A stretch of 64,000 nucleotides of DNA from Acanthosepion esculentum. Lineage: Eukaryota; Mollusca; Cephalopoda; Sepiida; Sepiidae. The position numbers were made by a program, and so were the translations under genes. The stretch is taken from positions 49,824,219-49,888,218 of the forward strand of contig OZ038487.1 of assembly GCA_964036315.1 (NCBI GenBank), given 5' to 3'. The first letter of the stretch is position 1; every line of letters starts with the position of its first letter. Below the pieces are notes generated by a model. The model worked only from the letters and a program-made list of their open reading frames with translations. It was not told where the DNA came from and made no database searches. Shown one piece after another: positions 1 to 10,190 of the stretch.

Positions 1-125
1 TAAAATCAACCACCTTAACCATTTCCCCTTTCTTTTCTTGACTATTATTATTATTTGATATCTTCTCTGGCACTCAGATGTTTCAGCTCGGTAATGATGC
101 ACAGATCTCAGATCCTACCTGCAGC

Positions 126-357
126 TTAGAGACACGCCAATTTCTGCAGCACATCAGCTGTTCCAAGCAGTGCTACCACCTTCACACTCCCAATGCTTTC
201 AGGTCTCTGCAAGGCATCTTGCAAGGCAGAAAGAACCCAAGAAATAGTCCCAAGTGCGCCAACCACAAAAGGGACAAATCGATCTACAGCTTGGTATATT
301 TCTCTGACTTGTCCTGCAAGGTTTTGGTACCTTTCTCTTTTCACCTAATTCACCAAG
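126..357 (-). pseudogene. LINE (non-LTR retrotransposon) C-terminal tail fragment
   Basis: Read on the minus strand from about 344 to 126, the translation contains VPFVVGALGTISWVL followed by VVALLGTADVLQKL. A 'P.V.GALG...LLGTA..L' tail is typical of the extreme C-terminus of polyproteins of an R2-like or related non-LTR retrotransposon group (family knowledge; subgroup uncertain). No reverse transcriptase domain is present, so this is a 5'-truncated copy. The reading frame is disturbed just upstream of the conserved part, where the solo LTR at 358-643 is inserted. It is a dead transposon remnant. Confidence 0.65.
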
Positions 358-643
358 TGTTGTGTAGGATCCACCTAATCTGCATAGGTGACTACCAACT
401 ATATAAATAGTGGTTGGTACCGGAAGACGAGTGGTGGAATCACGAGATCCAACTAGAGACTCTGATCGACTGCGACTAGTCAACACATTCTCCAGGAACG
501 TCTTCCCAGAAATATACAGAAATACTATATGTACTTATTGTGTACACTTTCTTGTTATAATACATTCTTGTTCTAAGTACATTTTGTGTTGCATTATTAT
601 TCCATGCAATAGGCGAGATTCAACATTGAGTCAAGACTCAACA
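358..643 (+). mobile_element. Solo LTR with 5-bp target-site duplication
   Basis: The element starts TGTTG and ends CAACA, an inverted terminal pair typical of LTRs. It is flanked on both sides by the direct repeat ccaag (353-357 and 644-648), the 5-bp duplication left by Ty3/gypsy- or BEL-type integrases. A TATA-like box, ctatataaatag, lies at about 399-410 and fits an LTR promoter on the plus strand. No internal gag or pol sequence is present, so the copy is a solo LTR left by LTR-LTR recombination. It interrupts or abuts the LINE tail at 126-357. It does not match the LTRs of the element at 15533-18017 by eye. Confidence 0.82.
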
Positions 644-708
644 CCAAGGTACTACAATATTTTCTTGTTGTTGTAGAAGAAGAAGTCGCTGACGACGAGG
701 GGTTAGAC

Positions 709-1009
709 CTGTGTTTCTCTCAACCATTTTTACTTCCAAGCACACTTGTAGATTAACTAAAACTCTAGGATACATTTTAGATTTTAATAAAGAAATATTA
801 GTCATTAAATTTGAAATTTAGCATCCACTTTAAAATATGATTTGACTTATAGACATGGAAGCCATATTCTTAGTGTCTCTAGTTTTTAAAAAATAAAGAA
901 TCTTTAAATATAAACATAATTCATAAATTACTCTTCTGGTAATTTAGGGAACATTTGGTTACCTTTCGGGCACATTTGTGTGCCTAGGTACACTGGTTGA
1001 AAAACACTG
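709..1009. mobile_element. hAT-type MITE (about 301 bp) with 8-bp target-site duplication
   Basis: The left end reads ctgtgtttctctcaacc and the right end, reverse complemented, reads cagtgtttttcaacc: a short imperfect terminal inverted repeat of the hAT kind. The element is flanked by exact 8-bp direct repeats ggttagac at 701-708 and 1010-1017, the duplication length diagnostic of hAT transposases. The interior is AT-rich without coding potential, so it is non-autonomous. Confidence 0.85.
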
Positions 1010-1017
1010 GGTTAGAC

Positions 1018-2090
1018 AATTCACTTTCTGACCATGAGATTTTGGTTTCAATCTCAACATGGCCGATTTATCAGGAATATGATTTCTTCATAATATCGAA
1101 CTGGAGAGGCAATCCCAGCATGTGGTACCTTTGGAAAATGTCTGAAAACATTACAAGGGATTGACCCAAACCTTGTGAATGGAATTTGCAATTTTGCTCC
1201 TTGAAAATGGCATTATTCTCCTGTCTAGCCATTCCAGCAGTATGTGCAGTAACAAGGGTTTTTGTACAGTTTATCATGCTTTGACCAATAGCAAGGCGTG
1301 TGCTGATTGGTCGAACTGGAGGAGGCTATTTACCTGGGTAAATGAGAATAAAAGTGAAGAACACTGATTGGTTGGTCAACTGCGGTGTTGGCCTGATAAA
1401 AAAGGGTTGAAGCAGTGAGAACAGGAGAAAAAGACGGATTTATGTTTTGAAGTGTGCGGAAAGCAAGAATGGTGGATTGAACCAGCAGTATCTTGAATTG
1501 TACAAGTGACATCCGAGTAATAGTCATTTAAGCTACAATGCATCCTTTCTTTTCTTGAATTTATTCTCTTACACTTTTCTCTTTCCCTTACCATAACTCT
1601 CTTTTGAATAACTTTCTTTCTTTCGAAATGTTTTGCCTTGCTAAATATTCTTAGCACTTTACAAACTAATTAGCAATAAAATAGCACTGGGAAGTAGACA
1701 ACAATTATCAACAAATCCCCAAATAACATGAAAACAAAAAACAACCAGAAACAAAGCAAGTTGCTTTCGCACATCTACATGCTAACACTACTATCTTGAC
1801 ACGTCAATAAGATGAAAATAGTAGTTATGTTACACAACAAATGTTTTTCAACATAGTCTTCTTCTCTGTTAATGCACTTAACCCAATTCTTTTCTATAGA
1901 TCATATATACTGAATATTATATAGTCAACATTACAGATCAAAATTCAGTTAATAATCATGTGTCAACAAAAGTACTGATCCACTATATAATGTGCATGTG
2001 TGCAAACACACACACATACATACATGCATGACGGTGGTTGCCAACTTGTCTCCGAGTATGGCCATCACTACATATCTTTTTGGAGAATAT
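1018..2090. other. Intergenic DNA with a degraded SINE piece and a CCAAT-box cluster
   Basis: No gene is recognisable. About 1085-1180 resembles, in reverse orientation, the 'caaggcttgggtca' segment of a common cephalopod tRNA-related SINE also seen at 13130-13265. Between about 1283 and 1375 there are three CCAAT/ATTGG boxes (gaccaatagc, tgattggtcg, tgattggttgg) followed by a TATA-like gataaaaaag near 1396. The short open frames here have no recognisable domains. From about 1990 a CA/CATA-rich stretch leads into the LINE fragment that follows. Confidence 0.4.
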
Positions 2091-2715
2091 CTACTGATAT
2101 GCTGAACGAATGTGGTTCTTTAGCCCAGCAAGGGACCTACATACTCTGGCACAAACAGGGCACTTAAGAGGTCCAACAGCAGATGGTACATTATCATGCA
2201 ATTTAAAATGTTGCATGAAACCAACTCTGGACCCACATGTCTTACCACAAATATCACATTTCAATTGCTGGACATCTACATCTTTATAGTCAATTGCCAC
2301 CCTCCATTGGCATGCTCTCAAGTGACTACTTCGAACAGCCATCGACAAACACGATCTGTACATGTCAGATTGAGCTGCCTGTGGGTGTCTTCCTTCAGGA
2401 AGTTCAACAGAGACACCTTTACGTACATCTCTTTTAAGGCTTGCGTGCCTCCTCTTCTCCTCCTCAGTGTGACACCTTCTACTCTGAGCAACCTCATTTC
2501 AATTATTGCGATCAGATGCATATTCTTCCCAGTACTCACAAGGAATGTTGCATTTCTTCAGCACATCCTTGATGCAGTCCTTAAAGTGCATCTTAGGTTT
2601 GACAGCATTTCTCTTCCCTGTTCACAGCTCATCATAAAACAATTGCTTTGGAATACAGTTGTCATCCATTCTGATGAGGTGGCCCAGCCACCGAAGTTGA
2701 TGTTTTAGTATCAAG
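2091..2715 (-). pseudogene. LINE (RTE/'endonuclease-reverse transcriptase'-like) C-terminus with zinc fingers
   Basis: On the minus strand, starting near 2712, the translation gives QLRWLGHLIRMDDNCIPKQL. This is followed, after an in-frame stop, by a 'CGIP..W' style segment (CNIPCEYWEEYASDRNNW) and finally two C-terminal zinc fingers. The first finger, CDICGKTC...H...H, is a complete C2H2; the second, CPVCARVC, lacks its last ligand. 'LRW.GH..RMDD..IPKQL' plus terminal C2H2 fingers is the familiar end of molluscan RTE-type LINE polyproteins (family knowledge). Stops and frame changes show it is a dead, 5'-truncated copy. It should not be annotated as a host zinc-finger gene. Confidence 0.75.
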
Positions 2716-2742
2716 GACTCAATACTATCACAGCTGCTCCTC

Positions 2743-2776
<34 letters not shown>

Positions 2777-2783
2777 TACATAC
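2743..2783. repeat. (CATA)n/(TA)n microsatellite
   Basis: Uninterrupted tetranucleotide catacatacata passing into tatata. Confidence 0.9.
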
Positions 2784-3000
2784 ACTTTCTTTTATATAGG
2801 AAAATCAATAGCCACACAGCCTAATGATAAAAAATTATTTATTAATAAATATCTGTTTTACAACATAAACTCTTTCTTTGTCAATGCACTTTATTTAATG
2901 GTGAATTAATCATATAGATCCAATATTTTGTCTAAATTTTAGAGTGAGGAGTAATTATTTACATTTATACTAATGTTTGCGATTTTGTTACTGTTCTTTT

Positions 3001-3345
3001 TTTTTTTAACCATTTCATCCAAAGCAAGGCAATAATGCCACTAAGACACAGTGGGTTTCATGGAGTGAAAGAGAATGAGAAGACTTTAGTGAGGAGAAGT
3101 GAGTACAGGACAATAAAGGAACAGGGTGCAGGAAGACGTAAAATAACGATTGATGTTGCATTTAAATTTTTGAAGATTGTACGTGGCAGGGAAGCAAGAA
3201 ATCGGAAGAGAGTTCCACAGGTGAGAAGTGCAAGAAAGGAAACTAAAGAATAGAAGTGGCAGTTGCATCTAACTAGTTTGACAGTAAAACAGTGACACTG
3301 AGTTGTTACTCTGGTAGCACGCTTAAATACATATAGTTGAATCAT
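3001..3345 (-). mobile_element. LINE-B (Jockey/CR1-like) 3' end, minus strand
   Basis: A T-tract at 3001-3008, followed by the complement of the family 3' terminus (cttgctttggatgaaatgg...), marks the poly-A end of a minus-strand LINE. Upstream on that strand the translation resembles the LINE-B C-terminus: a 'TVKLVRCNCHFYS' stretch, then a degraded RLWNSLP/CFP../FKxNVN region. Equivalent 3' ends occur at 8790-9215, 13625-14110, 18022-18335, 27900-28025, 34190-34650, 40411-40543 and 56345-56528. Only the last coding part and 3'UTR remain. Confidence 0.75.
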
Positions 3346-3599
3346 TAAGGAAAAAAGTTAATTCAAAGAAATACCATAAATATATTTGTAGAGAAGACAG
3401 AGGGAAGCCACATATCATATTTTTAATCATTGTGCTCACAGCCCTTCTTTTGTCTCCTGATCTGGATAAACTTTAAGTAATTTTCAACTGAACACTTTAC
3501 TGAATCTACAAGGGTTAGATAGTTCTTATTCTGCTGTCTATGTCTAGGAATACCTCAACTTATTATTTTGTACTACTTCCGCATTATTTATCTTGTTTC

Positions 3600-3890
3600 C
3601 CACTGTGCTTGAAACTGTACTACCTAGGCCAGGGATTGAACTCATAGATTCAGTAAACCAATAACTGAGCAGTTTTAAAAAGAACAAGATAAGATAACCA
3701 TAGACTTGGAAAGTAAAATGAGAGCAATCAGTTTTCAGAGATTAAATAAAAAGTTCTGTTCAAAATTCTATAAAGATTACCTGAATCAACAGACACTTGA
3801 AGAAGGCTGGAGAACGCAACAGCCAAAATATTATGAACATGGCAACAAAGATGAGGATATTAACCTGGCTGCAGACAATTTAGATTCCTA
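3600..3890 (+). repeat. SINE-E copy with tRNA-like segment and hammerhead-like motif
   Basis: Around 3615-3660 a reverse B-box-like ccagggattgaactcatag recalls a tRNA-derived head. From about 3750, 'aaaagttctgttcaaaattc' and then ttgaagaaggctgg (3797) match the SINE-E body also present at 8452-8720, 36690-36945 and 59980-60285. The family carries the pattern C/TTGANGA, hairpin, cAGCC, (G/A)AAA that resembles a hammerhead ribozyme core; here C3 is T and GAAA is AAAA, so it is degenerate. The 61-codon open frame across it has no recognisable domain. Confidence 0.55.
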
Positions 3891-3892
3891 AA

Positions 3893-4035
3893 GTAGTAAT
3901 GGATTTTTTATTTATTAATCTGACAGATATTTATCACTTTAAATATTTTTAGCAGATACCAGATATCCACTTCATCACTTTTAAGTGATAAAAATCTGTC
4001 AGATTAATACTTTAAAAAATCCATTACTTCTTTAT
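3893..4035. repeat. Inverted repeat (about 48-bp arms)
   Basis: The left arm, from about 3895 (agtaatggattttt...atctgacagatatttatcact), is mirrored by the reverse complement ending near 4028 (...agtgataaaaatctgtcagatt...aatccattact). The spacer is about 35 bp. The same sequence terminates SINE-B-type repeats at 35370-35450, 55520-55570 and 56900-56960, so this is a palindromic fragment of that family. Confidence 0.8.
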
Positions 4036-4049
4036 AAATTGCTTTGTTT

Positions 4050-4850
4050 ACATTTCATTCTCCAATTTTCCTCAATAGGTACCCTAGAAATTTCAACTCT
4101 CCAGATTCTAATATAAGGGCCCTTTTTGTTTCCATTTTCCTTAAATCTTTATTATTGCTCTCCTGTTCAGTGAATAGTATTCTTAGCAGCCTTCTGTAGA
4201 ATCACATCTCTGCTACCTCATGTCTCTTCTTCATCTGGGAGGAGATTGTTCAGCATTCACTGCTATATACGAGGAACAATTTTACATAACAATTCAGTAC
4301 TCTTTTGTTTGTTGCTAATTTTCATGTTTCTTAATACTTTGCTTAGCTTCTGTTGCTTCAAGTCTCTCTTCATCTGTGATGAGACTGTCTAGCATTCTCT
4401 GCCAAATATAAGAAACACTATTGCAAAATGATTCACAAATCTTTTGTTTGTTTCTAAGGACATTTTCATGTTTTTTAATACTTCACTCAGCTTTTGGAAA
4501 GCATCTTTTGCTATTCTAATGTACCTTCGGATTTCGGTGCCGCATTTTCCCTCCTCTAATAAAAACACTCCCTAGATATTTTAAATCTTTGTACTTGCTT
4601 GATTTTGCACTTCCAATTCATAGTTGGCATAAACTCCATAAAATGATCTCTTTGCCATCTTGATTCACCGTTGCAATATCATTTTTTTACATTATATACT
4701 CTGTTCTTTTTCTCCAAATGTAGTCTTGCTAATAGCTCAGTTTTAGTTTTGTCTGACCAAGTAACTGTATCCCAGTAGTTAGTCAGCTGATCCAAAAACT
4801 TTTTGCAAAATCTAAGCAAACGCTTTCCTGATATGTATTTTCTTTAATTG
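4050..4850 (-). pseudogene. LINE-A C-terminal half, minus strand, with internal duplication
   Basis: On the minus strand, about 4560-4350, the translation gives an 'EIRRYIRIAKDAFQKLSEVL' stretch followed by KMSLETNKRFVN...TVSSQMKRDL. This is the hallmark RT-downstream segment of a LINE widespread in octopus. A second, overlapping-type copy of the 'SLETKKR...SSQMKRR' block follows at about 4320-4200, so this block is duplicated in tandem. The copy at 10770-11440 has the same duplication. Reading frames are broken. The region continues leftward to the C-terminal part near 4050. Confidence 0.72.
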
Positions 4851-5560
4851 TAGCTACTTTTAGGTAAACTGTCTGTGAAATGCTCATTCATTCTCCGCTC
4901 ATAATTTGGTTTAAATTCTCTAACTCCGATTTGTAATTTCATCGTATCTCATAATAACATGAAAAAAAAAACATTATTTTTCTCTTCATTTCTTCTATTT
5001 CTTCTCCATCCATTTTCTTCTGCTTTTAATGCTTTCTGTTTGCTTCTCCAAATCATAATTAGACTGCCCATAACAAACACTCAAGTAAAAATATCCTCCC
5101 ATCCCATGACTTCCCTACTGCACACACATTCACTTATACCCGTTGCTTGTACCGTAGGCTAATTTCTTCATAGTCTTTTTCCTCCTGGTTAACTCTAGCA
5201 TCTCATTTCATTACTTTGTTTTGCTGCTCCAGGGAAGAGAATGGAGAAGGGTGAACCAAGGGATGGGAGAAAATGAGTTTGTTGCTTCATCAGCTGGTTG
5301 GTCAAACTAATATCATCTGTTTAAGTGAGAGAAATAATGTAGGCGTTCTTGGCTTTGAGAAACAGTTGTATGGGGCTTAGACAAGTCTTCCGTTTGTTTT
5401 CTTTTTTTGCTTTGTAACTTTTTGCTGTAACTGCTTTATGTCTTTTACTGTTGTTATTGGTTAGTTTAGATTTGGTTTTTTAACATTTTTCTTTTTTGTC
5501 TTTGAATATCTCTCATGCCATAAATGCTATTGGATTCATTCTGCTACTGCTGCTGTCATT
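4851..5560. other. No recognisable element
   Basis: AT-rich DNA with T-rich stretches (5390-5500). The short open frame at 4959-5162 is a hydrophobic T-rich translation without domain features. I see no gene, repeat family or RNA here. Confidence 0.5.
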
Positions 5561-5609
5561 TGTAATATGCAAATCTCTGATTTATCTGACAAGACAAAGA
5601 TAAGAGAAA

Positions 5610-5800
5610 CACTACAATGGAGAAAGAAAGAAAGAAAGAAAAGTAAGGAAGTAAGGTGCAAAGGAAATAAAGAAAGGTACAAAAGACAGAAAGGTGCAAA
5701 AGAAAGTAAGAAAAGTCCAATAAAAAGAAAGTGCAAAAGAAAGAAAGAAAGCTACAAAGAAAGAAAGGAAAGTATGAAAGAAAGAAAGAAAATATCCTAA
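5610..5800. repeat. GAAA-rich imperfect tandem repeat
   Basis: Repeated gaaagaaagaaag blocks are separated by 'ggtgcaaaa' and 'gtacaaaag' spacers. The lysine-rich open frame through it is a consequence of the repeat, not a gene. Purine-rich strand bias continues at lower density through 6000-6280. Confidence 0.75.
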
Positions 5801-6282
5801 ATTATTATTTATTACAATTGCTTATGAGTTTAATTCTTCCTGGGTGCCCCAATATTGAGGCCTTATGCCAGACAAGGCTTGGCTTAGTAAATATCTACAA
5901 TTAAATAATTACAGAAGCATGACAAGTTGAAGTTTTGAAAATAGGTTTCAGCGAGCGAAAGATAGTGGTATGATGTAACCAGGGCAAACATGTTGGGAAA
6001 GAAAAAGAGAGAAAAACAGCTAAATGAAGGAGGAGGTGAGAGGAGAAAGCTTAAGAAGTGAAAGAGGTTGGTGGCCACAAAAGATGAAACATATTCCTTA
6101 ACGCAGGTATCTAAAGAGAGGAATGCATGAAACAGAGACAATGAAGAGAAAATAAATAGTGCTGAAGGAAAAAAAACGAAATCTAAAAAAAAATTGAAAA
6201 AAGTAATGGTCTAAAGTATGGTACGAAATATGGTACAAGGATGTTAAGAACAAAACAAAAAGACAGAAAGAAAGTAAGAAAT
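5801..6282. other. Purine-rich intergenic DNA
   Basis: No gene or repeat family recognised. The strand is rich in A and G, with sporadic gaaag runs leading into the minisatellite. Confidence 0.5.
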
Positions 6283-6621
6283 GAAGGTTAAAGTAGAGTA
6301 TGTATATGAGAAAGAAAGAAAGAAAGAAAGAAAGGTTAAAGTAGAGTATGTATATGAGCAGGAGTGAGAGATATAGAAAGAAAGAAAGAAAGAAAGAAAG
6401 GTTAAAATAGAGTATGTATATGAGCAGGAGTGAGAGAGAAAGAAAGAAAGAAAGAAAGAAAGGTTAAAGTAGAGTATGTATATGAGCAGGAGTGAGAGAT
6501 AAAGAAAGAAAGAAAGAAAGAAAGAAAGGTTAAAATAGAGTATGTATATGAGCAGGAGTGAGAGATAAAGAAAGAAAGAAAGGTTAAAGTAGAGTATGTA
6601 TATGAGCAGGAGTGAGAGATA

Positions 6622-6652
<31 letters not shown>

Positions 6653-6939
6653 GTTAAAGTAGAGTATGTATATGAGCAGGAGTGAGAGATATAGAAAGAA
6701 AGAAAGAAAGAAAGAAAGGTTAAAATAGAGTATGTATATGAGCAGGAGTGAGAGAGAAAGAAAGAAAGAAAGAAAGAAAGGTTAAAGTAGAGTATGTATA
6801 TGAGCAGGAGTGAGAGATAAAGAAAGAAAGAAAGAAAGAAAGAAAGGTTAAAATAGAGTATGTATATGAGCAGGAGTGAGAGATAAAGAAAGAAAGAAAG
6901 GTTAAAGTAGAGTATGTATATGAGCAGGAGTGAGAGATA

Positions 6940-6970
<31 letters not shown>

Positions 6971-7260
6971 GTTAAAGTAGAGTATGTATATGAGCAGGAG
7001 TGAGAGATAAAGAAAGAAAGAAAGAAAGAAAGGTTAAAGTAGAGTATGTATATGAGCAGGAGTGAGAGATAAAGAAAGAAAGAAAGAAAGAAAGGTTAAA
7101 GTAGAGTATGTATATGAGCAGGAGTGAGAGATAAAGAAAGAAAGAAAGAAAGAAAGGTTAAAGTAGAGTATGTATATGAGCAGGAGTGAGAGATAAAGAA
7201 AGAAAGAAAGAAAGGTTAAAGTAGAGTATGTATATGAGCAGGAGTGAGAAAGAAAGAAAG
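6283..7260. repeat. Minisatellite, about 16 units of 53-70 bp, with 318-bp higher-order period
   Basis: Each unit is a fixed core (ggttaaagtagagtatgtat, then atgagcaggagtgagag) followed by a variable (gaaa)n tract of 3-7 repeats. Unit variants (atatag/gagaaag/ataaag junctions, and g or a in 'aaa[g/a]tagag') recur in the same five-unit order twice. The distinctive 'atatag' junction is at 6371 and 6689, a 318-bp period; the corresponding position at 7007 reads ataaag. Open frames on the minus strand (7034-7489) are artefacts of this array. Confidence 0.93.
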
Positions 7261-7269
7261 AAAGGAAAG

Positions 7270-7715
7270 TAAAGAAAAGTAAAGAGAAGTAAAGAAGAAA
7301 AATATTGAGTAATAAAAACCAAAAAGAAAAAACTTTTTGGCAAAGGGAAAAGTTAACGAAAAAGCAAAATAACATTGTTCCACCTGGTGCTGAATGTACA
7401 AAGTTCATTGAGCTTGGAAGAAAAAATTCACAGAGACTAAAAATATGCAGCTTAAGTGTAGACATGGACTCATTCATCCAACAAGACATATTTCTGTGAA
7501 AACATTTTTTTTATCGTTTATGAGGAAAGCCAAGCAGAAGGGCAATATCTACAACCTGCCTTAAAACTATTAAACATCTAGTATGAATTCAAAATAATAG
7601 AGAAATTTTGATATCTATGTTACACTCCTAAAAACGATATAATGTTATTTGTTCATAAAATCATTAAATATAGAGAGAAATTTACAAAGAAAAATTCACA
7701 TATATAAAATACAAT

Positions 7716-7716
<1 letters not shown>
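7270..7716. other. Intergenic DNA after the minisatellite
   Basis: AT-rich unique-looking sequence. No domain, RNA or repeat family recognised. Confidence 0.45.

Positions 7717-7778
<62 letters not shown>
7717..7778. repeat. (TA)n microsatellite, about 60 bp
   Basis: Perfect alternating TA. Confidence 0.97.
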
Positions 7779-7780
<2 letters not shown>

Positions 7781-7909
7781 CTGAACCTCAATTTAACAGA
7801 CAAATAGGGGGATAGTTCATTTTTTTTTAAACACCCAGTACAGTACAAAATTATTGTAAATAAATGTAAATACAGTATTTATATGTATGTCCAGATCCAC
7901 CTTCAAAAG

Positions 7910-8305
7910 GTGGACGACACTTCACAGATATCTCTCCCGAGTAAGATGTTCCAATAGAGGAGAACATGACTAAAGACTGTGTGTATGCTATCCCGTGCAG
8001 CTACAGAAAGAAATATAAAGGGGAGACAGGCTGCCCCCTTAAGGTAAGGCTGCAAGAACACCAAAAAGCTGTAACATGAGGGGAAGTGAAAAAATCAGGC
8101 ATGGCTGACCACATATGGAGAGAAAAGGGAGATCACCGCCCTCTATGGGATCAGGTTGAGATCATAGACAAAGAACACCAGTGGAAAATTCGTAAACTTA
8201 AGGTATCAGAACATATGCTAGGCCACAAAAATCACCTGAGCCGACCAAGCATAGAAATGAATACAATATGGGAACCAGTAATAAGGAGTGCCAGAGAAAA
8301 GTGAT
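7910..8305 (+). pseudogene. Penelope-like retroelement: GIY-YIG endonuclease fragment
   Basis: From about 7973 the plus-strand frame reads DCVYAIPCSYRKKYKGETGC, then RLQEHQKAV, a stop (tga near 8078), MADHIWREKGDH, and later a WEPVIRSAREK ending at 8303. 'VY.IPC...Y.GETG.P...RL.EH..A' is the GIY-YIG nuclease signature used as the endonuclease of Penelope-like elements (family knowledge). The first YIG tyrosine block is altered (YKGETG instead of YIGETG) and an in-frame stop splits the domain, so it is inactive. The preceding reverse transcriptase is absent. A direct repeat of 'gcaatatgagc.ctggtaaaaa' follows at 8322-8390. Confidence 0.75.
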
Positions 8306-8451
8306 AATAACAACAAAAATTGCAATATGAGCTCTGGTAAAAACATATTTGATAACAGCAAAAAATTGCAATATGAGCACTGGTAAAAAATGGTTACTGA
8401 GACATTAGGTTTATGAGACCCAGAAATTCATACACAGATGTTCTCAAGGAC

Positions 8452-8720
8452 ACATGGCACAGTGGATAAAGGCGTTGGTTAGATCCAGTGACAGGACCCA
8501 AAGAGTATGAGTTCAATACCTGGTTAAGGCAGAGAGGGGAATTAACAAGAGATAACTTGCATCCATTAAACATAGCATGTGGAACTAGAACAGTCCACCC
8601 CAGAGAGCGAAATAAAGGGTTCGGTTCGACATTCCAACCACCTGAAGACGGCTGTGATAAATATGGCGACAAAGATGAAGACAATAGTCCGAATATTGTA
8701 AAGAGTGTTTTAAATTTGAA
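8452..8720 (+). repeat. SINE-E copy, tRNA-derived head plus hammerhead-like tail
   Basis: A tRNA-like head begins near 8457 (ggcacagtggataaaggcg, A-box-like) with a B-box-like gagttcaatacctgg near 8510. The body ends with cctgaagacggctg (8641) and 'gcgacaaagatgaagacaatag', the SINE-E tail. The RNA polymerase III-type boxes are mutated, so it is probably a fossil copy. Confidence 0.7.
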
Positions 8721-8753
8721 TGTGTTGGTTCTGGGACCATTAATTCATGTTTT

Positions 8754-8756
<3 letters not shown>

Positions 8757-8789
<33 letters not shown>
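8757..8789. repeat. (TA)n microsatellite at a SINE/LINE junction
   Basis: Perfect TA run between the SINE-E copy and the LINE-B 3' end. Confidence 0.95.
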
Positions 8790-8792
<3 letters not shown>

Positions 8793-9217
8793 CATTTCAC
8801 CCCAAGCAAGGTAATAATGCCACAAAGATGAAAAGGGTTACTGAGAGTAAAACAGGATGAGAAACTTTAGTGAGGCTAAAGGACAATAAAAGAACAGGAT
8901 TCTGGAGGACAGAAGCTGGCAAGTGGCATTGCATTTACATTTTTAAAGATTGTTGGTAGCAAGAAACTGAAAGAGTGTTCCACAGGCGAGAAGTGTGAAA
9001 AAAAAACTATAAGAGTAGAATTTACGGTTACATTTAGCCATTTCAACAATGAAATGGTGCGACTTAGATGCCAATCTAGTAGTAATATATGTTCATGCAT
9101 TTGAGGTACCAAGGACGAAAGCTCATCAGAACCATTGCCATGAAAATATTTACAGAAAAGACAGAGGGAAGCCATGTTACAATAGTGGGAACTTTCAACT
9201 ATCTCAGTGATTATCAA
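8790..9217 (-). pseudogene. LINE-B 3' end and C-terminal coding fragment, minus strand
   Basis: The minus-strand translation includes MASLCLFCKYFHGNGSDEL and SSLVP, then after decay a VNSTLIVFFSHFSP stretch. In intact relatives this is the 'R..ASL.LFY.Y.HG..S.EL..LVP' segment that precedes the RLWNSLP..CFP C-terminus (seen better at 34413-34643). The family 3' terminus, complement of ccttgcttggggtgaaatg, is at 8790-8812. Confidence 0.75.
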
Positions 9218-9650
9218 CTATGCATAACATCATTTATACAACATGCATTTAAATTTGAAATGTAAAATTTCATCAAATAACAAAATACGGCTAACAAAAC
9301 ATTTGTCTTTGATACAGACATTATTTACTTCTTGAAAATTGGAAAAATTACAATAAAATATAAATGATAAAATTTTCAAACATCTTGACATATCCATGTC
9401 TTTCCTATTGTTAATAAATGGAAGAAAATTGGTATGGAATCATTGCTTGCAAGCTCAAGTCGTCCAAGAAAGATTTCAATATAAAGAGTGACAAAAATCC
9501 CATGGGAAGTTATAACCAGTCCAAATTTGAGTATAAATGCTATCAAGACAGATCAAAAGCATGTTGTATATAATATATGTATGCAGCTTGTAATGAGTCT
9601 TGATAAAAATGAAATATATAAACAAAAAATAAAAAGAATTTAAATTAAAA
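9218..9650. other. AT-rich DNA, nothing recognised
   Basis: No coding signature, SINE boxes or structured repeat seen. Confidence 0.45.
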
Positions 9651-9651
9651 T

Positions 9652-10190
9652 AAGGCATTTGTGGTTTCCTTTAAAACCTCTCTCTCTCTCTCTCTGAACT
9701 TCTCTAAACTAATGAGAAGGCAAATAAAAAGAGGAAGAAGCAGAAAAGACTGAATCCAGACAAAAAATGCCATAAGTCTGCAGGAACAGAGCCGACTAAT
9801 TTATGATTGAAAACTAACAGAAAATCATGGCGACTCCATGGATAACTTCCATTATAAAATAAAGTAAAAGGGACGGAATACTGGAACATTTGTGCTTTCC
9901 TTTAAAACCCTTATCTCTTTCTTTTTCTTTCTTTCTTTCTCTCTCTCTCTCTTTCTTTCTCTCTTTCTTTCTTTCTTAACTTCTCTTTCTATATTTCTCT
10001 AAACTAATGAGAAGGCAACCCTCAAATAAAAAGAAGAAAAAATTGAACATTGACAAAAAAATGCCAAACGTTTGCAAGAACAGAGCCTACTAATTTATGA
10101 TTGAAAACTAACAAAAATCAGGGAGATTCCATGCATGACTTCTATTACAATAAAAAAAAAAAGTAAAAAGAAAGGAAGACTGGAAAATAA
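9652..10190. repeat. Two-copy tandem direct duplication (about 235-300 bp units) with CT microsatellites
   Basis: Unit 1 (9652-9885) and unit 2 (9886-10190) share 'catttgtggtttcctttaaaacc', a CT tract, 'ctctaaactaatgagaaggca', 'tgccataagtctgcaggaac/tgccaaacgtttgcaagaac', 'agagcc.actaatttatgatt' and the closing 'atggataactt/atgcatgactt'. The second unit has a much longer CTTT/CT tract (9908-9978). No coding content. Confidence 0.85.

Noticed and set aside
2091..2363. A C2H2 zinc-finger protein gene on the minus strand
   Set aside because: The upstream minus-strand sequence contains the LRW.GH..RMDD..IPKQL segment of a LINE polyprotein in the right order, with stops between. The fingers are the LINE C-terminus, not a host transcription factor.
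2196..2708. 170-codon plus-strand open frame
   Set aside because: Antisense shadow of the LINE C-terminus on the minus strand; no domain of its own.
5567..5800. Lysine/glutamate-rich open frame
   Set aside because: Produced by the GAAA repeat; no start context or domain.
6283..7260. CRISPR-like array of repeats and spacers
   Set aside because: Spacers are (gaaa)n of varying length rather than unique sequences, and the DNA is clearly eukaryotic; it is a minisatellite.
7034..7489. 151-codon open frame rich in Phe, Leu and Ser on the minus strand
   Set aside because: It lies within the GAAA minisatellite; the translation is the repeat unit read over and over.
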